A stretch of DNA of 14,498 bases from Chloroflexota bacterium. GTDB taxonomy: Bacteria > Chloroflexota > Anaerolineae > Anaerolineales > Anaerolineaceae. The translations under genes and the position numbers were made by a program. The stretch covers positions 1 through 14,498 of the forward strand of contig JAKOSR010000186.1 in assembly GCA_029777225.1 (NCBI GenBank), written 5' to 3'. A model generated the notes under the pieces. That model was not told where the DNA came from, did not search any database, and saw only the letters and a list, made by a program, of their open reading frames with translations. Every line of letters begins with the position of its first letter. Position 1 is the stretch's first letter. Below are positions 1 to 7,195 of this stretch, in pieces.

Positions 1-78
1 ACGCAATCCGACAAAATATTTAAAGATTAACCCGTGATTACTCTTTGGGGTCCGCTCTATCCAATGGTTAGCCAATAC

Positions 79-133
79 CCTTGGATCAGATAGGGCAGGC
101 TTCTGCCTGCCCTATCTGATCCAAGGTTTTTCT
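79..133 (+). terminator. Long perfect hairpin with plus-strand T-tract
   Basis: A perfect 22-bp inverted repeat (arms 79-100 and 105-126) surrounds the 4-nt loop TTCT. It is followed on the plus strand by TTTTTCT (127-133). The T-tract lies only on the plus-strand side, so the polarity fits an intrinsic terminator for a plus-strand gene lying left of the window. It ends just before the typA stop codon, so it may also stop typA transcripts, but on the minus strand no U-tract follows the hairpin. The stem is longer than most intrinsic terminators, so a small palindromic repeat element is an alternative. Confidence 0.7.
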
Positions 134-137
134 ACAT

Positions 138-1994
138 CTAGTCGTCTTCTTCCACTTCGCCGTTCTTCTCAGTCCGAAGCCGGTCATGCGTGTCGAGAAT
201 GCGCTTGCGCATGCGCAGGCTCTTGGGTGTCACCTCCACCAGTTCGTCCGGCCCGAGGTACTCAATCATTTCATCCAGGCTCATCAACCGGGGTGGGTCA
301 AGCCGTTCTTCCAAGTCGCGGATGGATTGACGCATGTTGGTCAGATGTTTTTTCTTGGCGATGTTAATGGACAAATCCTGAGAGCGCGGGGTTTCGCCCA
401 CAACCATTCCCTCGTATACCGGAACGCCTGGCCCGATGAAAAGCGTGCCGCGCGGTTCGGCATTCTTGAGGCCATACGTGGTTGAAACGCCACTCTCCCG
501 GGCCACAATCGAACTGGTCTGCCGGCTTTCAATTGGACCCTCCAGCTTGTCGTTGCCCAGGTAAAAGCTGTTTAAAACACCACGCCCGTGGGTCACATTC
601 AGGAATTTATACCTGAAACCAAGCAAGCCACGTGTGGGCATGACGTAAATCAGGTGGACAGTACCATCGGGGTTGTTGGTCATATTGGTCATGCGGCCAC
701 GCCTTTGGCCCAGCATTTCCACCACAGCGCCGACATACTCTGAATCCACATCCACGTGCACTTCCTCAAAGGGCTCCAGCTTGGTGCCATCTTCGTTTGT
801 GACCACGATGGCTTCCGGCCGGCTCACCTGGAATTCGTACCCTTCGCGGCGCATGGTTTCAATCAGGATGCCCAGGTGCAGTTCACCCCGGCCGGAAACC
901 ATGAATTCATCTTTCGAGTCTGTTTGTTCCACGCGCAAGGCAATATTGGTGCGCAGTTCCGTGGTCAGGCGTTCGGCCAGCTTGCGTGAGGTGCTCCATT
1001 TGCTCTCCTCACCCGAAAACGGAGAGGTGTTCACACCGAAGGTCATTTTCACGGTTGGGGGTTGCACAGTAATGACCGGCAAGGCAGCCGGGCTCTCGTA
1101 ATCCGCGAGTGTTTCGCCAATTTGGATGTCTTTGAGCCCACCGATGGTGACGATTTCGCCAGCGGTCACCTGGTCCACGGCCACTTTCTCAAGGCCCTGG
1201 AAGGTGTAAATATAACGCGCCTGGATTTTTTCCATGCTGCCATCGTGTTGGATGCGGTAAATGAACTGGTTGTTGAGCAATTTACCGGCATGGATACGAC
1301 CGGATGCGGTCACACCACTATACTCGTCATAGCCCAGGTTGGTCACGAGCATCTGAAACGGGGCGTCAGGGTCGGCGATGGGGCCGGGAATTTCCTTGAG
1401 GATACACTCAAACAAGGGGCGGAGGTTGTTTTCCAACTGCTGGGTCACGCCAGCCGTGCCTTCCAAACCGTTGGCGTAAATGATTGGGAATTCCAACAAC
1501 TTTTCATTGGCTCCCAGTTCCACAAACAGGTCAAAAGTATCGTTCAACGCCCTGTCGGCATCCGCGTCTTTGCGGTCGAGCTTGTTAATTACGACGATGG
1601 TGCGCAGGTTCTTGGCGATGGCCTGTTTGAGTACAAAGCGCGTTTGGGGTTTTGGCCCTTCAGCCGCGTCCACCAGCAATAAAACGCCATCCACCATGTT
1701 CATGATGCGTTCGACCTCACCACCGAAATCCGCGTGCCCGGGGGTATCAACGATGTTAATCTTTATCAACTCACCTGTGACGGGGTCAGGGATGGTAATC
1801 GCGGTATTTTTGGCAAGAATGGTAATTCCACGCTCGCGTTCCAGGTCGTTGGAGTCCATCACTCTTTCCTGAACTTTTTGGTTCTCACGGAAGGTTTTGG
1901 CCTGGCGTAACATCGAATCAATCAGGGTCGTCTTACCATGGTCAACATGGGCAATGATGGCCACGTTGCGAATATCTTTGCGTTCTCTAAACAT
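138..1994 (-). CDS. typA: GTPase TypA/BipA
   Basis: This encodes a translational GTPase of the EF-G/LepA superfamily that binds the ribosome and assists assembly and stress adaptation (family knowledge). The 618-residue length is normal. Visible motifs are G1 AHVDHGKT (15-22), G2 RGIT (55-58), G3 DTPGH (83-87) and G4 NKLD (137-140). Domain II follows, then EF-G III/V-like regions (about 320-480). The BipA-specific C-terminal domain includes RGTLFIGPG, VYEGMVVGE and DELVEVTPKSLRMRKR. The first methionine starts the canonical RNVAIIAHVDHGKTT region. The upstream sequence has only weak purine-rich Shine-Dalgarno character (AGAGAG). The gene lies 54 nt after the phosphorylase gene, with a terminator in that gap, so it either has its own promoter or depends on readthrough. 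Confidence 0.97.
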   Translation of the reverse strand: MFRERKDIRNVAIIAHVDHGKTTLIDSMLRQAKTFRENQKVQERVMDSNDLERERGITILAKNTAITIPDPVTGELIKINIVDTPGHADFGGEVERIMNMVDGVLLLVDAAEGPKPQTRFVLKQAIAKNLRTIVVINKLDRKDADADRALNDTFDLFVELGANEKLLEFPIIYANGLEGTAGVTQQLENNLRPLFECILKEIPGPIADPDAPFQMLVTNLGYDEYSGVTASGRIHAGKLLNNQFIYRIQHDGSMEKIQARYIYTFQGLEKVAVDQVTAGEIVTIGGLKDIQIGETLADYESPAALPVITVQPPTVKMTFGVNTSPFSGEESKWSTSRKLAERLTTELRTNIALRVEQTDSKDEFMVSGRGELHLGILIETMRREGYEFQVSRPEAIVVTNEDGTKLEPFEEVHVDVDSEYVGAVVEMLGQRRGRMTNMTNNPDGTVHLIYVMPTRGLLGFRYKFLNVTHGRGVLNSFYLGNDKLEGPIESRQTSSIVARESGVSTTYGLKNAEPRGTLFIGPGVPVYEGMVVGETPRSQDLSINIAKKKHLTNMRQSIRDLEERLDPPRLMSLDEMIEYLGPDELVEVTPKSLRMRKRILDTHDRLRTEKNGEVEEDD

Positions 1995-2012
1995 GCTTCG
2001 TCTCTCTTACTG

Positions 2013-2038
2013 AATAAAAAACCCGGTTTCCCGGGTTT
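2013..2038 (-). terminator. Intrinsic terminator after the pyrimidine phosphorylase gene
   Basis: On the minus strand an 8-bp GC-rich stem (arms AAACCCGG and CCGGGTTT, 2019-2038) closes on a GAAA tetraloop. It is followed directly by a U-tract (complement of 2013-2018). It begins 11 nt past the phosphorylase stop codon and is the likely end of the rpmH-to-phosphorylase operon. The typA start follows within 20 nt. Confidence 0.88.
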
Positions 2039-2048
2039 GGCACTTGCG

Positions 2049-3356
2049 TCACAATCCAATCACACCATAAAAATACGGTGGTGCTTCAACCGGTTCATTA
2101 CTGATTTTGACCGATTTTTTTATCTTGACCATGGCTTCGTTGTACTTGCACTCGTCGTTGACGTGCACCTCGAAAAGGGTCTGCCCCTTCTCAACACGAT
2201 CCCCAATTTTGACGTGGACCATGATGCCAACAGCCGGGTCGATGGGGTCGCCCTTTTTAAGGCGGCCAGCCCCTAAAATAACCGAGCTTTCGCCAATTTC
2301 CTGCGCGTTCACTTCAGCCGCCCAACCACTTTCTTCGGCCTGGATGGTGTGAATAATGCCGGCCTTGGGAAGCTTCCCCAGGTCATCGATGTAACTCACA
2401 TCGCCTCCCTGGGCAATCACGAGTTCGCAGAATTTTTCCAAGGCGGAACCATTGTCAATCGCGCGTTGGGCTAAAACCAAACCTTGCTCTTCCGTGGCTG
2501 CCTTTCCACCAAGCAGGAGCATGTACGCGGCAAGATGCTGGCAGTGATAGCGGTAATCCTCCGGGCCAATGCCCTTGAGCATTTCCACGGCTTCCTTCAC
2601 CTCAAGCGCGTTGCCCACGGCGCTGCCAAGCGGCTGGTCCATCGGTGAAAGCACGGCAATCACCTTTCTTCCGCTCAGTTTTCCAATCGCCACCATGGTG
2701 TGAGCCAGTTCTTTGGCGTCATCGAGGGTTTTCATGAAAGCACCCTGGCCAACCTTTACATCCAGGACAATCGCGTGTGCCCCTGCGGCAATCTTTTTGC
2801 TCATGACAGAAGACGCGATGAGAGGGATGGACTGCACTGTGCCAGTGACATCCCGCAGCGCGTAAAGCTTGCCATCCGCGGGCGCCAGGTCTGCGCTCTG
2901 GCCAGTGAGCACGATTTGGTGCTCTTTGAGAATTTCGATAAATTGCTGCGTGGTCAGGTCGGTCTTGAATCCCGGGATGGACTCTAGTTTGTCAATGGTC
3001 CCACCGCTAAAGCCTAGGCCGCGCCCGGACATCTTTCCGACAGGCAGGCCACAGGCGGCAACGATGGGGGCAACCGTGAGCGTGGTTTTATCCCCTACTC
3101 CACCGGTGGAGTGCTTGTCCACCACGGGGTAGACCTCCTGCCCCAGGTCCAGCGTCTCACCTGAACGCGCCATGGCAAGGGTAAGATTCGTGATTTCTTC
3201 AGCGCTCATGCCATTTAAAAGGACTGCCATGGCCCAGGCCGACATCTGGTAGTCTGGGATGGAGCCATCGGTATAACCCTCAACCAGGAACCCGATTTCT
3301 TCGTTGGTGAGCTCCAATTTATCCCGTTTTTTGATAATCAAATCAACCGCGCGCAT
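2049..3356 (-). CDS. pdp: Pyrimidine-nucleoside phosphorylase
   Basis: This cytosolic salvage enzyme reversibly cleaves thymidine/uridine-type nucleosides with phosphate to give the base and (deoxy)ribose-1-phosphate. The 435-residue product has the phosphate-binding KHSTGGVGDK (81-90) and the family signature SGRGLGFSGGTIDKLE (110-125). The C-terminal PYNP_C domain includes LGAGRLKKGDPIDPAVGIMVHVKIGD. An upstream in-frame start at 3401 exists but would overlap khpB. I chose ATG 3356 because GAGG lies about 6 nt before it and because the family N-terminus is MRAVDLIIKKRD. It follows khpB by 23 nt, so it is probably the last gene of the ribosome/secretion operon. Whether it is a thymidine (deoA) or broad pyrimidine (pdp) phosphorylase cannot be settled from sequence alone. 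Confidence 0.95.
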   Translation of the reverse strand: MRAVDLIIKKRDKLELTNEEIGFLVEGYTDGSIPDYQMSAWAMAVLLNGMSAEEITNLTLAMARSGETLDLGQEVYPVVDKHSTGGVGDKTTLTVAPIVAACGLPVGKMSGRGLGFSGGTIDKLESIPGFKTDLTTQQFIEILKEHQIVLTGQSADLAPADGKLYALRDVTGTVQSIPLIASSVMSKKIAAGAHAIVLDVKVGQGAFMKTLDDAKELAHTMVAIGKLSGRKVIAVLSPMDQPLGSAVGNALEVKEAVEMLKGIGPEDYRYHCQHLAAYMLLLGGKAATEEQGLVLAQRAIDNGSALEKFCELVIAQGGDVSYIDDLGKLPKAGIIHTIQAEESGWAAEVNAQEIGESSVILGAGRLKKGDPIDPAVGIMVHVKIGDRVEKGQTLFEVHVNDECKYNEAMVKIKKSVKISNEPVEAPPYFYGVIGL

Positions 3357-3379
3357 GGCAACCTCAAATTCTTCCGGGA

Positions 3380-4141
3380 TTACTTCCGGGGATGGACACA
3401 AACCTTGCGATTGGGCTCTTCGCCAGTGGATTCAGAGTATACACGCGGATTGTCGCGAAGTTCCATGTGGATGATGCGGCGTTCATTGGCCGGCATCGGT
3501 TCCAGGCACTGTTTTCGGTCAGTGCTGGCCACCTGGTCGGCTATGCGCCGGGCAAGCTTTTGCAGTTCCACAACACGTCGGGCCCGATAGTTCTGTACAT
3601 CCAGCTGGATAGGGATCCAATCTCCAAAACGGCGGCTCGCGATTAGGCCGGTGATATGTTGGAGCGCATTTAACGTCTCTGATTTTCGACCGATCAGGAA
3701 GCTCAAATCCGCCCCCTCGATGTTTACATAAACGACGGGGGTCTCCGATTCCTCCACCATCTGCAGCCGGGTATTCACAACTGCGCTGATGCCCATGTTT
3801 TTAAGGATTTCCAGGGTCGTTTCAGCGACAATCGCCTGCTGTTCTTCATAGCCGGATACCATCTCAGACGTGGGAACAGTGGATTGTTCAATTTCTGGCT
3901 TTACCACAGTTATCGGTCTTTCCTGGGCTGGTTTTTCCGGCCTTGCAGGCACGGAACCAGGTTCGCGAAGGGTCAGCCTGACGCGTGCCTGGCGGGAAGC
4001 AAAGCGAAACAGGTTGCGCTTTCCCTCATCCAGCACTTCAATATTCACATCTTCACGCGCGGCACCGATTTCTGCCAGGCCTTTTTCCACGGCTTCTTCA
4101 ACTGTGGCGGCACTGGCTTCAATCACGTTGTTCTCATTCAT
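3380..4141 (-). CDS. khpB: KH-R3H RNA-binding protein KhpB (Jag/EloR)
   Basis: This is a cytoplasmic RNA-binding protein of the Jag/KhpB family, usually encoded next to yidC and linked to cell elongation and small-RNA/mRNA regulation (family knowledge). The 253 residues comprise a Jag-N domain (about 5-57), a low-complexity Pro/Glu linker (about 60-100), a KH domain with the GxxG loop as GRKS (151-154), and an R3H domain with R221-x3-H225 near the C-terminus. A GTG at 4162 is the longest start. ATG 4141 is preferred because GAGGAG lies about 7 nt upstream and the Jag-N homology begins there. The Jag-N glycine-rich turn GLFG seen in many relatives is replaced by NLFRFA. The gap to yidC is 31 nt. 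Confidence 0.93.
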   Translation of the reverse strand: MNENNVIEASAATVEEAVEKGLAEIGAAREDVNIEVLDEGKRNLFRFASRQARVRLTLREPGSVPARPEKPAQERPITVVKPEIEQSTVPTSEMVSGYEEQQAIVAETTLEILKNMGISAVVNTRLQMVEESETPVVYVNIEGADLSFLIGRKSETLNALQHITGLIASRRFGDWIPIQLDVQNYRARRVVELQKLARRIADQVASTDRKQCLEPMPANERRIIHMELRDNPRVYSESTGEEPNRKVCVHPRK

Positions 4142-4172
4142 CTTTCTCTCCTCATCCCCCACGTTTGATGGG

Positions 4173-5060
4173 TTAACGTTTCATCTTGGGACGCTGCTTT
4201 TTTGCAGCCGACCTCGCTGAGGGTTTGACCGTTTTTTCCGGTTCAACCACCGGTTCTTCTTCCTCATCGTCGTCTTCTATTACCACGACCGGGGCTTTAG
4301 GCTTTGGAGCCGGTTTCACCCAGGGGAGTATCCCCGACCAGTCGACCTTGCCCATCGCCGCGTACTGCACGATGGTCGCGAGGTTGCTCACTAGGAAGTA
4401 AAGCGCAAGACCAGAAGCAAGTGAATAGGCCATCCAGCCCATCAGGACGGGCATGTAAAGGTTCATGCTCTTGGTCATCGCGGCCGCCTGGTCGTTCTGG
4501 CTGGTCGGGGGGGTCATCACCTTAGTTTGCAGGAAAGTGGTGAGAACCACCACGATTGCCAGAATCGGAACCCCAAATCCAAACAAGACCAGCCGTTCGG
4601 GCTGACCCAGGTCCATCCAAAGGAAGTGGTTTTGAATGGGGAGAATCTTGGTGGGGTCCAGGAAGGGGTAGATGATGCGTTCCAGCGAGCTGAGTTCCAA
4701 TGGCGTGGCAGCCATGGCCTTCATGATGCTCTGGTACAGGCCAATGATGATGGGGAATTGAATCAGGGTTGGCAGACAGGAACCAAAGGGGTTGATGCCT
4801 TTTTCCTTGTAAATCCGCATCTGTTCCTGGGCCATGCGTTCTTTGTCGTTCTTGTATTTCTCCTGCATCTTCTTGTAATGCGGATCATTTTGCAAATCCT
4901 GCATTGCCGCAGAAGCTTTAAGTTGTTTGGCTGTGAGCGGGTAAGTGAGCAGCTTAATCAACAGGGTGAAGAGAATAATAGCAACGCCAAAATTCTTGAC
5001 CACCATGGTGATCATCAAGAGTACGTTGGTAAAAGGTTGAATAATCAGTGTATCCCACAT
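4173..5060 (-). CDS. yidC: Membrane protein insertase YidC/Oxa1
   Basis: This encodes an inner-membrane insertase that integrates and folds membrane proteins, alone or with SecYEG. The 295-residue product has the short, Gram-positive-like architecture without the large periplasmic P1 domain. It shows about five hydrophobic segments, a cytoplasmic loop rich in KKMQEKYKNDKERM, and the conserved INPFGSCLPTLIQFPI. The residue normally an arginine in the hydrophilic groove of TM1 is lysine here (K36 in LLIKLLTYPL). The C-terminal tail (about 247-295) has a Glu/Asp run followed by a basic KKQRPKMKR end, as expected for ribosome contact. The start at ATG 5060 has AGGAAG upstream. A longer frame to 5123 would run into the preceding gene. 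The gap to that gene is 10 nt. Confidence 0.96.
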   Translation of the reverse strand: MWDTLIIQPFTNVLLMITMVVKNFGVAIILFTLLIKLLTYPLTAKQLKASAAMQDLQNDPHYKKMQEKYKNDKERMAQEQMRIYKEKGINPFGSCLPTLIQFPIIIGLYQSIMKAMAATPLELSSLERIIYPFLDPTKILPIQNHFLWMDLGQPERLVLFGFGVPILAIVVVLTTFLQTKVMTPPTSQNDQAAAMTKSMNLYMPVLMGWMAYSLASGLALYFLVSNLATIVQYAAMGKVDWSGILPWVKPAPKPKAPVVVIEDDDEEEEPVVEPEKTVKPSARSAAKKQRPKMKR

Positions 5061-5070
5061 AGTAGTCTTC

Positions 5071-6141
5071 CTAATTCGCTGGCATAAAGGACCAGAGTTG
5101 GTTGCCTTTGAAATCAAATGCATAGAGTATATTGGCGCCCTTGATGGTGCCTACCAGGAAGACATCCCCTGCCAGGACAGGCGTACCATAAATTTGACCA
5201 TCCACAGTTTTCGTCCAGATGGGGTTCCGGTCGAGGTCATATCGCGTGATGACGCCATCCTCGGTGGCCAGAACAAAGGAGTCTTCAAGTGCCAGCGGGC
5301 CGGCAATCATGTCTCCTCCGGCATTCACGCGCCAGTTCAGTGCGCCAGTTTCCGGATTAACCGAGAAGACGGAACCCGCTTCATCCGAGAAAATCAACTG
5401 GTCCTTAATCAGGATGGGCGTGGACCAAATGCTGGAAACATCACTGGCGTCCTTGAAGCTCCAGGCAACCTCACCGGTTTCCGGCTTAATCGCGAGGAAA
5501 TCTTTGCCCAGGCTGCCCGCGAAAAGCAGGCCACTGGTTGGGTCATAAAGAGGAGCGGCCACCAAACCGCCTTTGAATGGCGCGGACCAAATCTCCTCGC
5601 CCGTTTCACGGTCAAGTGCCAATAACTCATGGTCCTGGGAGCTTATCATCACCTTGCCATCCACAAAAACGGGTTCAGCCAGGAACGCGAAATTGCCTTT
5701 GTAGGTCCACTTGAGTGAACCATCCAGGTTGACGCCGTAAACGTTGCGGTCTGTGTTAGGGGCCACCATCAAGTCGCCATCGATGGCCACCTTGGCCTGG
5801 TACCAACCCTTGGCGCCTAATGAGCTCCAGGTTTCGGTGCCGTTATCAGCAGTGAGGTTGTGCAGCGTATTGGCAAGGTCACCAACATAGACCTTCCCAT
5901 CCTTCACAAGCGCTGGGGCATAAAGCATAACCGCGGTGGAAGCCTTTACAGGAAAACGCCAGGATTCCGTACCGGATTTAGCATTGAGCTTGTACACGTG
6001 CTGCCGGTAGGAGACATACACGGAATCGCCATCAGCGCTAATCCCAGGGATTGATTCCGCCCGTGGACCCATCGCGCAGCCGGCCAAAACAGCCAGACCG
6101 AGAATTGATATGATTGATATTTTTAACCAGGTTTTTTTCAT
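5071..6141 (-). CDS. PQQ-like beta-propeller lipoprotein (BamB-like)
   Basis: This is a predicted lipoprotein of 356 residues. A basic N-terminus and hydrophobic segment end in lipobox VLAGC with the lipidated cysteine at residue 22. Eight repeats follow, each of the pattern DGxVYVG...LxALDxxTGxxxW, for example VMISSQDHELLALDRETG, which predicts an eight-bladed propeller. BamB and PQQ-dependent dehydrogenases share this fold. No dehydrogenase cofactor residues are evident, so a scaffold or envelope-assembly role is likelier than an enzyme. ATG 6141 is chosen because GGAG lies 5 nt upstream. An ATG 12 nt earlier overlaps that region. The position between yidD and yidC suggests a link to membrane or exported protein biogenesis, which is an inference from context only. 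Confidence 0.88.
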   Translation of the reverse strand: MKKTWLKISIISILGLAVLAGCAMGPRAESIPGISADGDSVYVSYRQHVYKLNAKSGTESWRFPVKASTAVMLYAPALVKDGKVYVGDLANTLHNLTADNGTETWSSLGAKGWYQAKVAIDGDLMVAPNTDRNVYGVNLDGSLKWTYKGNFAFLAEPVFVDGKVMISSQDHELLALDRETGEEIWSAPFKGGLVAAPLYDPTSGLLFAGSLGKDFLAIKPETGEVAWSFKDASDVSSIWSTPILIKDQLIFSDEAGSVFSVNPETGALNWRVNAGGDMIAGPLALEDSFVLATEDGVITRYDLDRNPIWTKTVDGQIYGTPVLAGDVFLVGTIKGANILYAFDFKGNQLWSFMPAN

Positions 6142-6153
6142 AAAACTCCACAT

Positions 6154-6450
6154 TTATGGAACCGGATCGATGCCGCCCTCATTGAAAGGATTGCACCGGA
6201 CGATGCGCTTGACAGCCAGCCAGCCACCTTTGAACACACCGTAGCGATAAACCGCCTGGTATCCGTAGTGGGAGCAGGTCGGATAAAAGCGACAAGTGTT
6301 CGGCGGCAGGGCCGGCGAAACCACTTTTTGGTAAGCTTTGATCAGCAGCAGCAATGTCATCCTGGGCAAGTTCGCCAGGTTCATCTTCAAGCTGCGAAGA
6401 GGAGGGTCTGAAAAGTTGGTTTCCTCTTCGTGGTCATGGGTTGACTGCAT
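6154..6450 (-). CDS. yidD: Membrane protein insertion efficiency factor YidD
   Basis: A small membrane-associated protein that aids YidC-dependent insertion (family knowledge). The diagnostic block is CRFYPTCSHYGYQAV (53-67) followed by GWLAVKRIVRCNPF and GGIDPVP at the end, with conserved cysteines C53, C59 and C86. An amphipathic/hydrophobic N-terminal stretch MTLLLLIKAYQKVVSP precedes it. The annotated start overlaps the end of rnpA by 17 nt, which would couple translation. Methionines at 6384 and 6360 are alternatives, and 6360 would match the typical short YidD of about 70 residues best. None has a strong Shine-Dalgarno site, so the start is uncertain. Confidence 0.92.
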   Translation of the reverse strand: MQSTHDHEEETNFSDPPLRSLKMNLANLPRMTLLLLIKAYQKVVSPALPPNTCRFYPTCSHYGYQAVYRYGVFKGGWLAVKRIVRCNPFNEGGIDPVP

Positions 6451-6799
6451 CTTGGTTCCGCAACAATCCTGCGCGCTTAATCAAATCAGAGACTGAGCTG
6501 TCGATTTCCAACGGATTGCCAGCCAGGAGCGGGAGCCTCGCGATGAGGAGAAGGTCGAAACCCGCGTCTATCTGGGGAAAAAGCTTCTGAATCCGAGACC
6601 GGAGCACCCGTTTACATCGATTTCGCTTCACCGCGCCGCCCACCTTTCGGCTGGCTATCACGGCGTACCGGGAAAAAGCCAAAGAGTTCGGTATCACCAT
6701 CAGAACCATCAGAGCGTTCGAGTAGGCTTTACCCGCCCTTCTGATTGCCTGTATCTGCTCCGAACTCTTTAATTTTTCGCCTTTTCCAGGCTGAAACAC
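6434..6799 (-). CDS. rnpA: Ribonuclease P protein component
   Basis: This is the protein subunit of RNase P, which helps the catalytic RNA mature tRNA 5' ends. The 121 residues contain the family RNR-type motif KRNRCKRVLR (58-67) and the preceding SRKVGGAV. The start is GTG 6799, 30 nt after the rpmH stop codon. No strong Shine-Dalgarno site is visible: AGGT lies about 12 nt upstream. The GTG falls in the loop of a possible hairpin (GCTGAA ... TTCAGC, 6790-6810), which may limit its initiation. Gene order rpmH-rnpA-yidD is the classic arrangement. Confidence 0.94.
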   Translation of the reverse strand: MFQPGKGEKLKSSEQIQAIRRAGKAYSNALMVLMVIPNSLAFSRYAVIASRKVGGAVKRNRCKRVLRSRIQKLFPQIDAGFDLLLIARLPLLAGNPLEIDSSVSDLIKRAGLLRNQDAVNP

Positions 6800-6814
6800 A
6801 ACTGTTCAGCTTAC

Positions 6815-6836
6815 CTGGTAACTAATAAATTACCAG
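6815..6836 (-). promoter_or_regulatory. Hairpin spanning the rpmH stop codon
   Basis: A 7-bp inverted repeat (CTGGTAA at 6815-6821 and TTACCAG at 6830-6836) with an 8-nt loop lies between rpmH and rnpA. On the minus strand the first arm contains the rpmH stop codon. No U-tract follows, so it is not an intrinsic terminator. It could protect an mRNA end or be an RNA processing site in the rpmH-rnpA intercistronic region. Confidence 0.4.
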
Positions 6837-7000
6837 TGAATACGTTTGACGTGGTTGTTGGCTTTGGTCGTCAGTTGATGGCGTCCGCGCAGGCGGCGGC
6901 GCTTCAAGACTTCCCGTCCGTCACTGGTTTCCATGCGGGCTCGAAAACCATGCACACGCACGCGGCGGCGAATCTTGGGTTGATAAGTACGTTTTGTCAT
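6830..7000 (-). CDS. rpmH: 50S ribosomal protein L34
   Basis: A small basic protein of the large ribosomal subunit. The 56 residues begin MTKRTYQPKIRRRVRVHGFR and contain the hallmark HGFRARM and VLKRRRLRGR. ATG 7000 is preceded by AAAGGA at a good distance. The longer in-frame extension to a TTG at 7054 is leader sequence. The usual protein ends near residue 44-46, so this one carries about ten extra residues (TTKANNHVKRIHW region). It is first in an operon with rnpA, yidD and yidC, and its leader contains a terminator-like hairpin. Confidence 0.97.
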   Translation of the reverse strand: MTKRTYQPKIRRRVRVHGFRARMETSDGREVLKRRRLRGRHQLTTKANNHVKRIHW

Positions 7001-7013
7001 GACATTTCCTTTC

Positions 7014-7035
7014 AAAAACCTTTGCCAGGCAAAGG
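7014..7035 (-). promoter_or_regulatory. Terminator-shaped hairpin in the rpmH leader (possible attenuator)
   Basis: On the minus strand, a 7-bp stem (CCTTTGC with GCAAAGG, loop CTG) is followed at once by TTTTTG. It lies between the operon promoter and the rpmH Shine-Dalgarno site. The 5' arm begins CCTTT and could alternatively pair with the AAAGG of the Shine-Dalgarno site. This shape suggests premature termination or translational control of the operon. It is inferred from sequence only. Confidence 0.5.
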
Positions 7036-7078
7036 CAGAATTAACCAAAGTCAATTGGCGAAGAATTTTAACCTTTGA

Positions 7079-7106
7079 ATTATACCTGAAGCACCCGCAT
7101 CGTCAA
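7079..7106 (-). promoter_or_regulatory. Sigma70-type promoter of the rpmH operon
   Basis: On the minus strand TTGACG (7106-7101) and a perfect TATAAT (7084-7079) are separated by 16 bp. Transcription would start near 7072, giving a leader of about 70 nt before rpmH. This is the best promoter match in the window. Confidence 0.82.
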
Positions 7107-7195
7107 GCGCTTTACACCAACACATGACCTACCAAAACCAAAGAGGAATTCTTCCCACATCATCCAGCCATTAAAGGAATTTCCAAAACGAGGCT

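Noticed and set aside
1..37. Possible 3' end of a plus-strand gene (frame 1 open to TAA at 28-30, frame 2 open to TGA at 35-37)
   Set aside because: The plus-polarity hairpin at 79-133 implies such a gene, but ten codons cannot show which frame is coding.
1062..1682. 206-codon plus-strand frame inside typA
   Set aside because: It is an antisense shadow of a certain gene and its protein shows no family features.
7001..7195. Possible replication origin next to rpmH
   Set aside because: rpmH often adjoins dnaA and oriC, but there is no dnaA here and no TTATNCACA-type box cluster in the intergenic DNA.
7130..7195. Terminator downstream of mtaB
   Set aside because: Only short 4-bp GGAA/TTCC pairings are present, with no clear stem plus U-tract.
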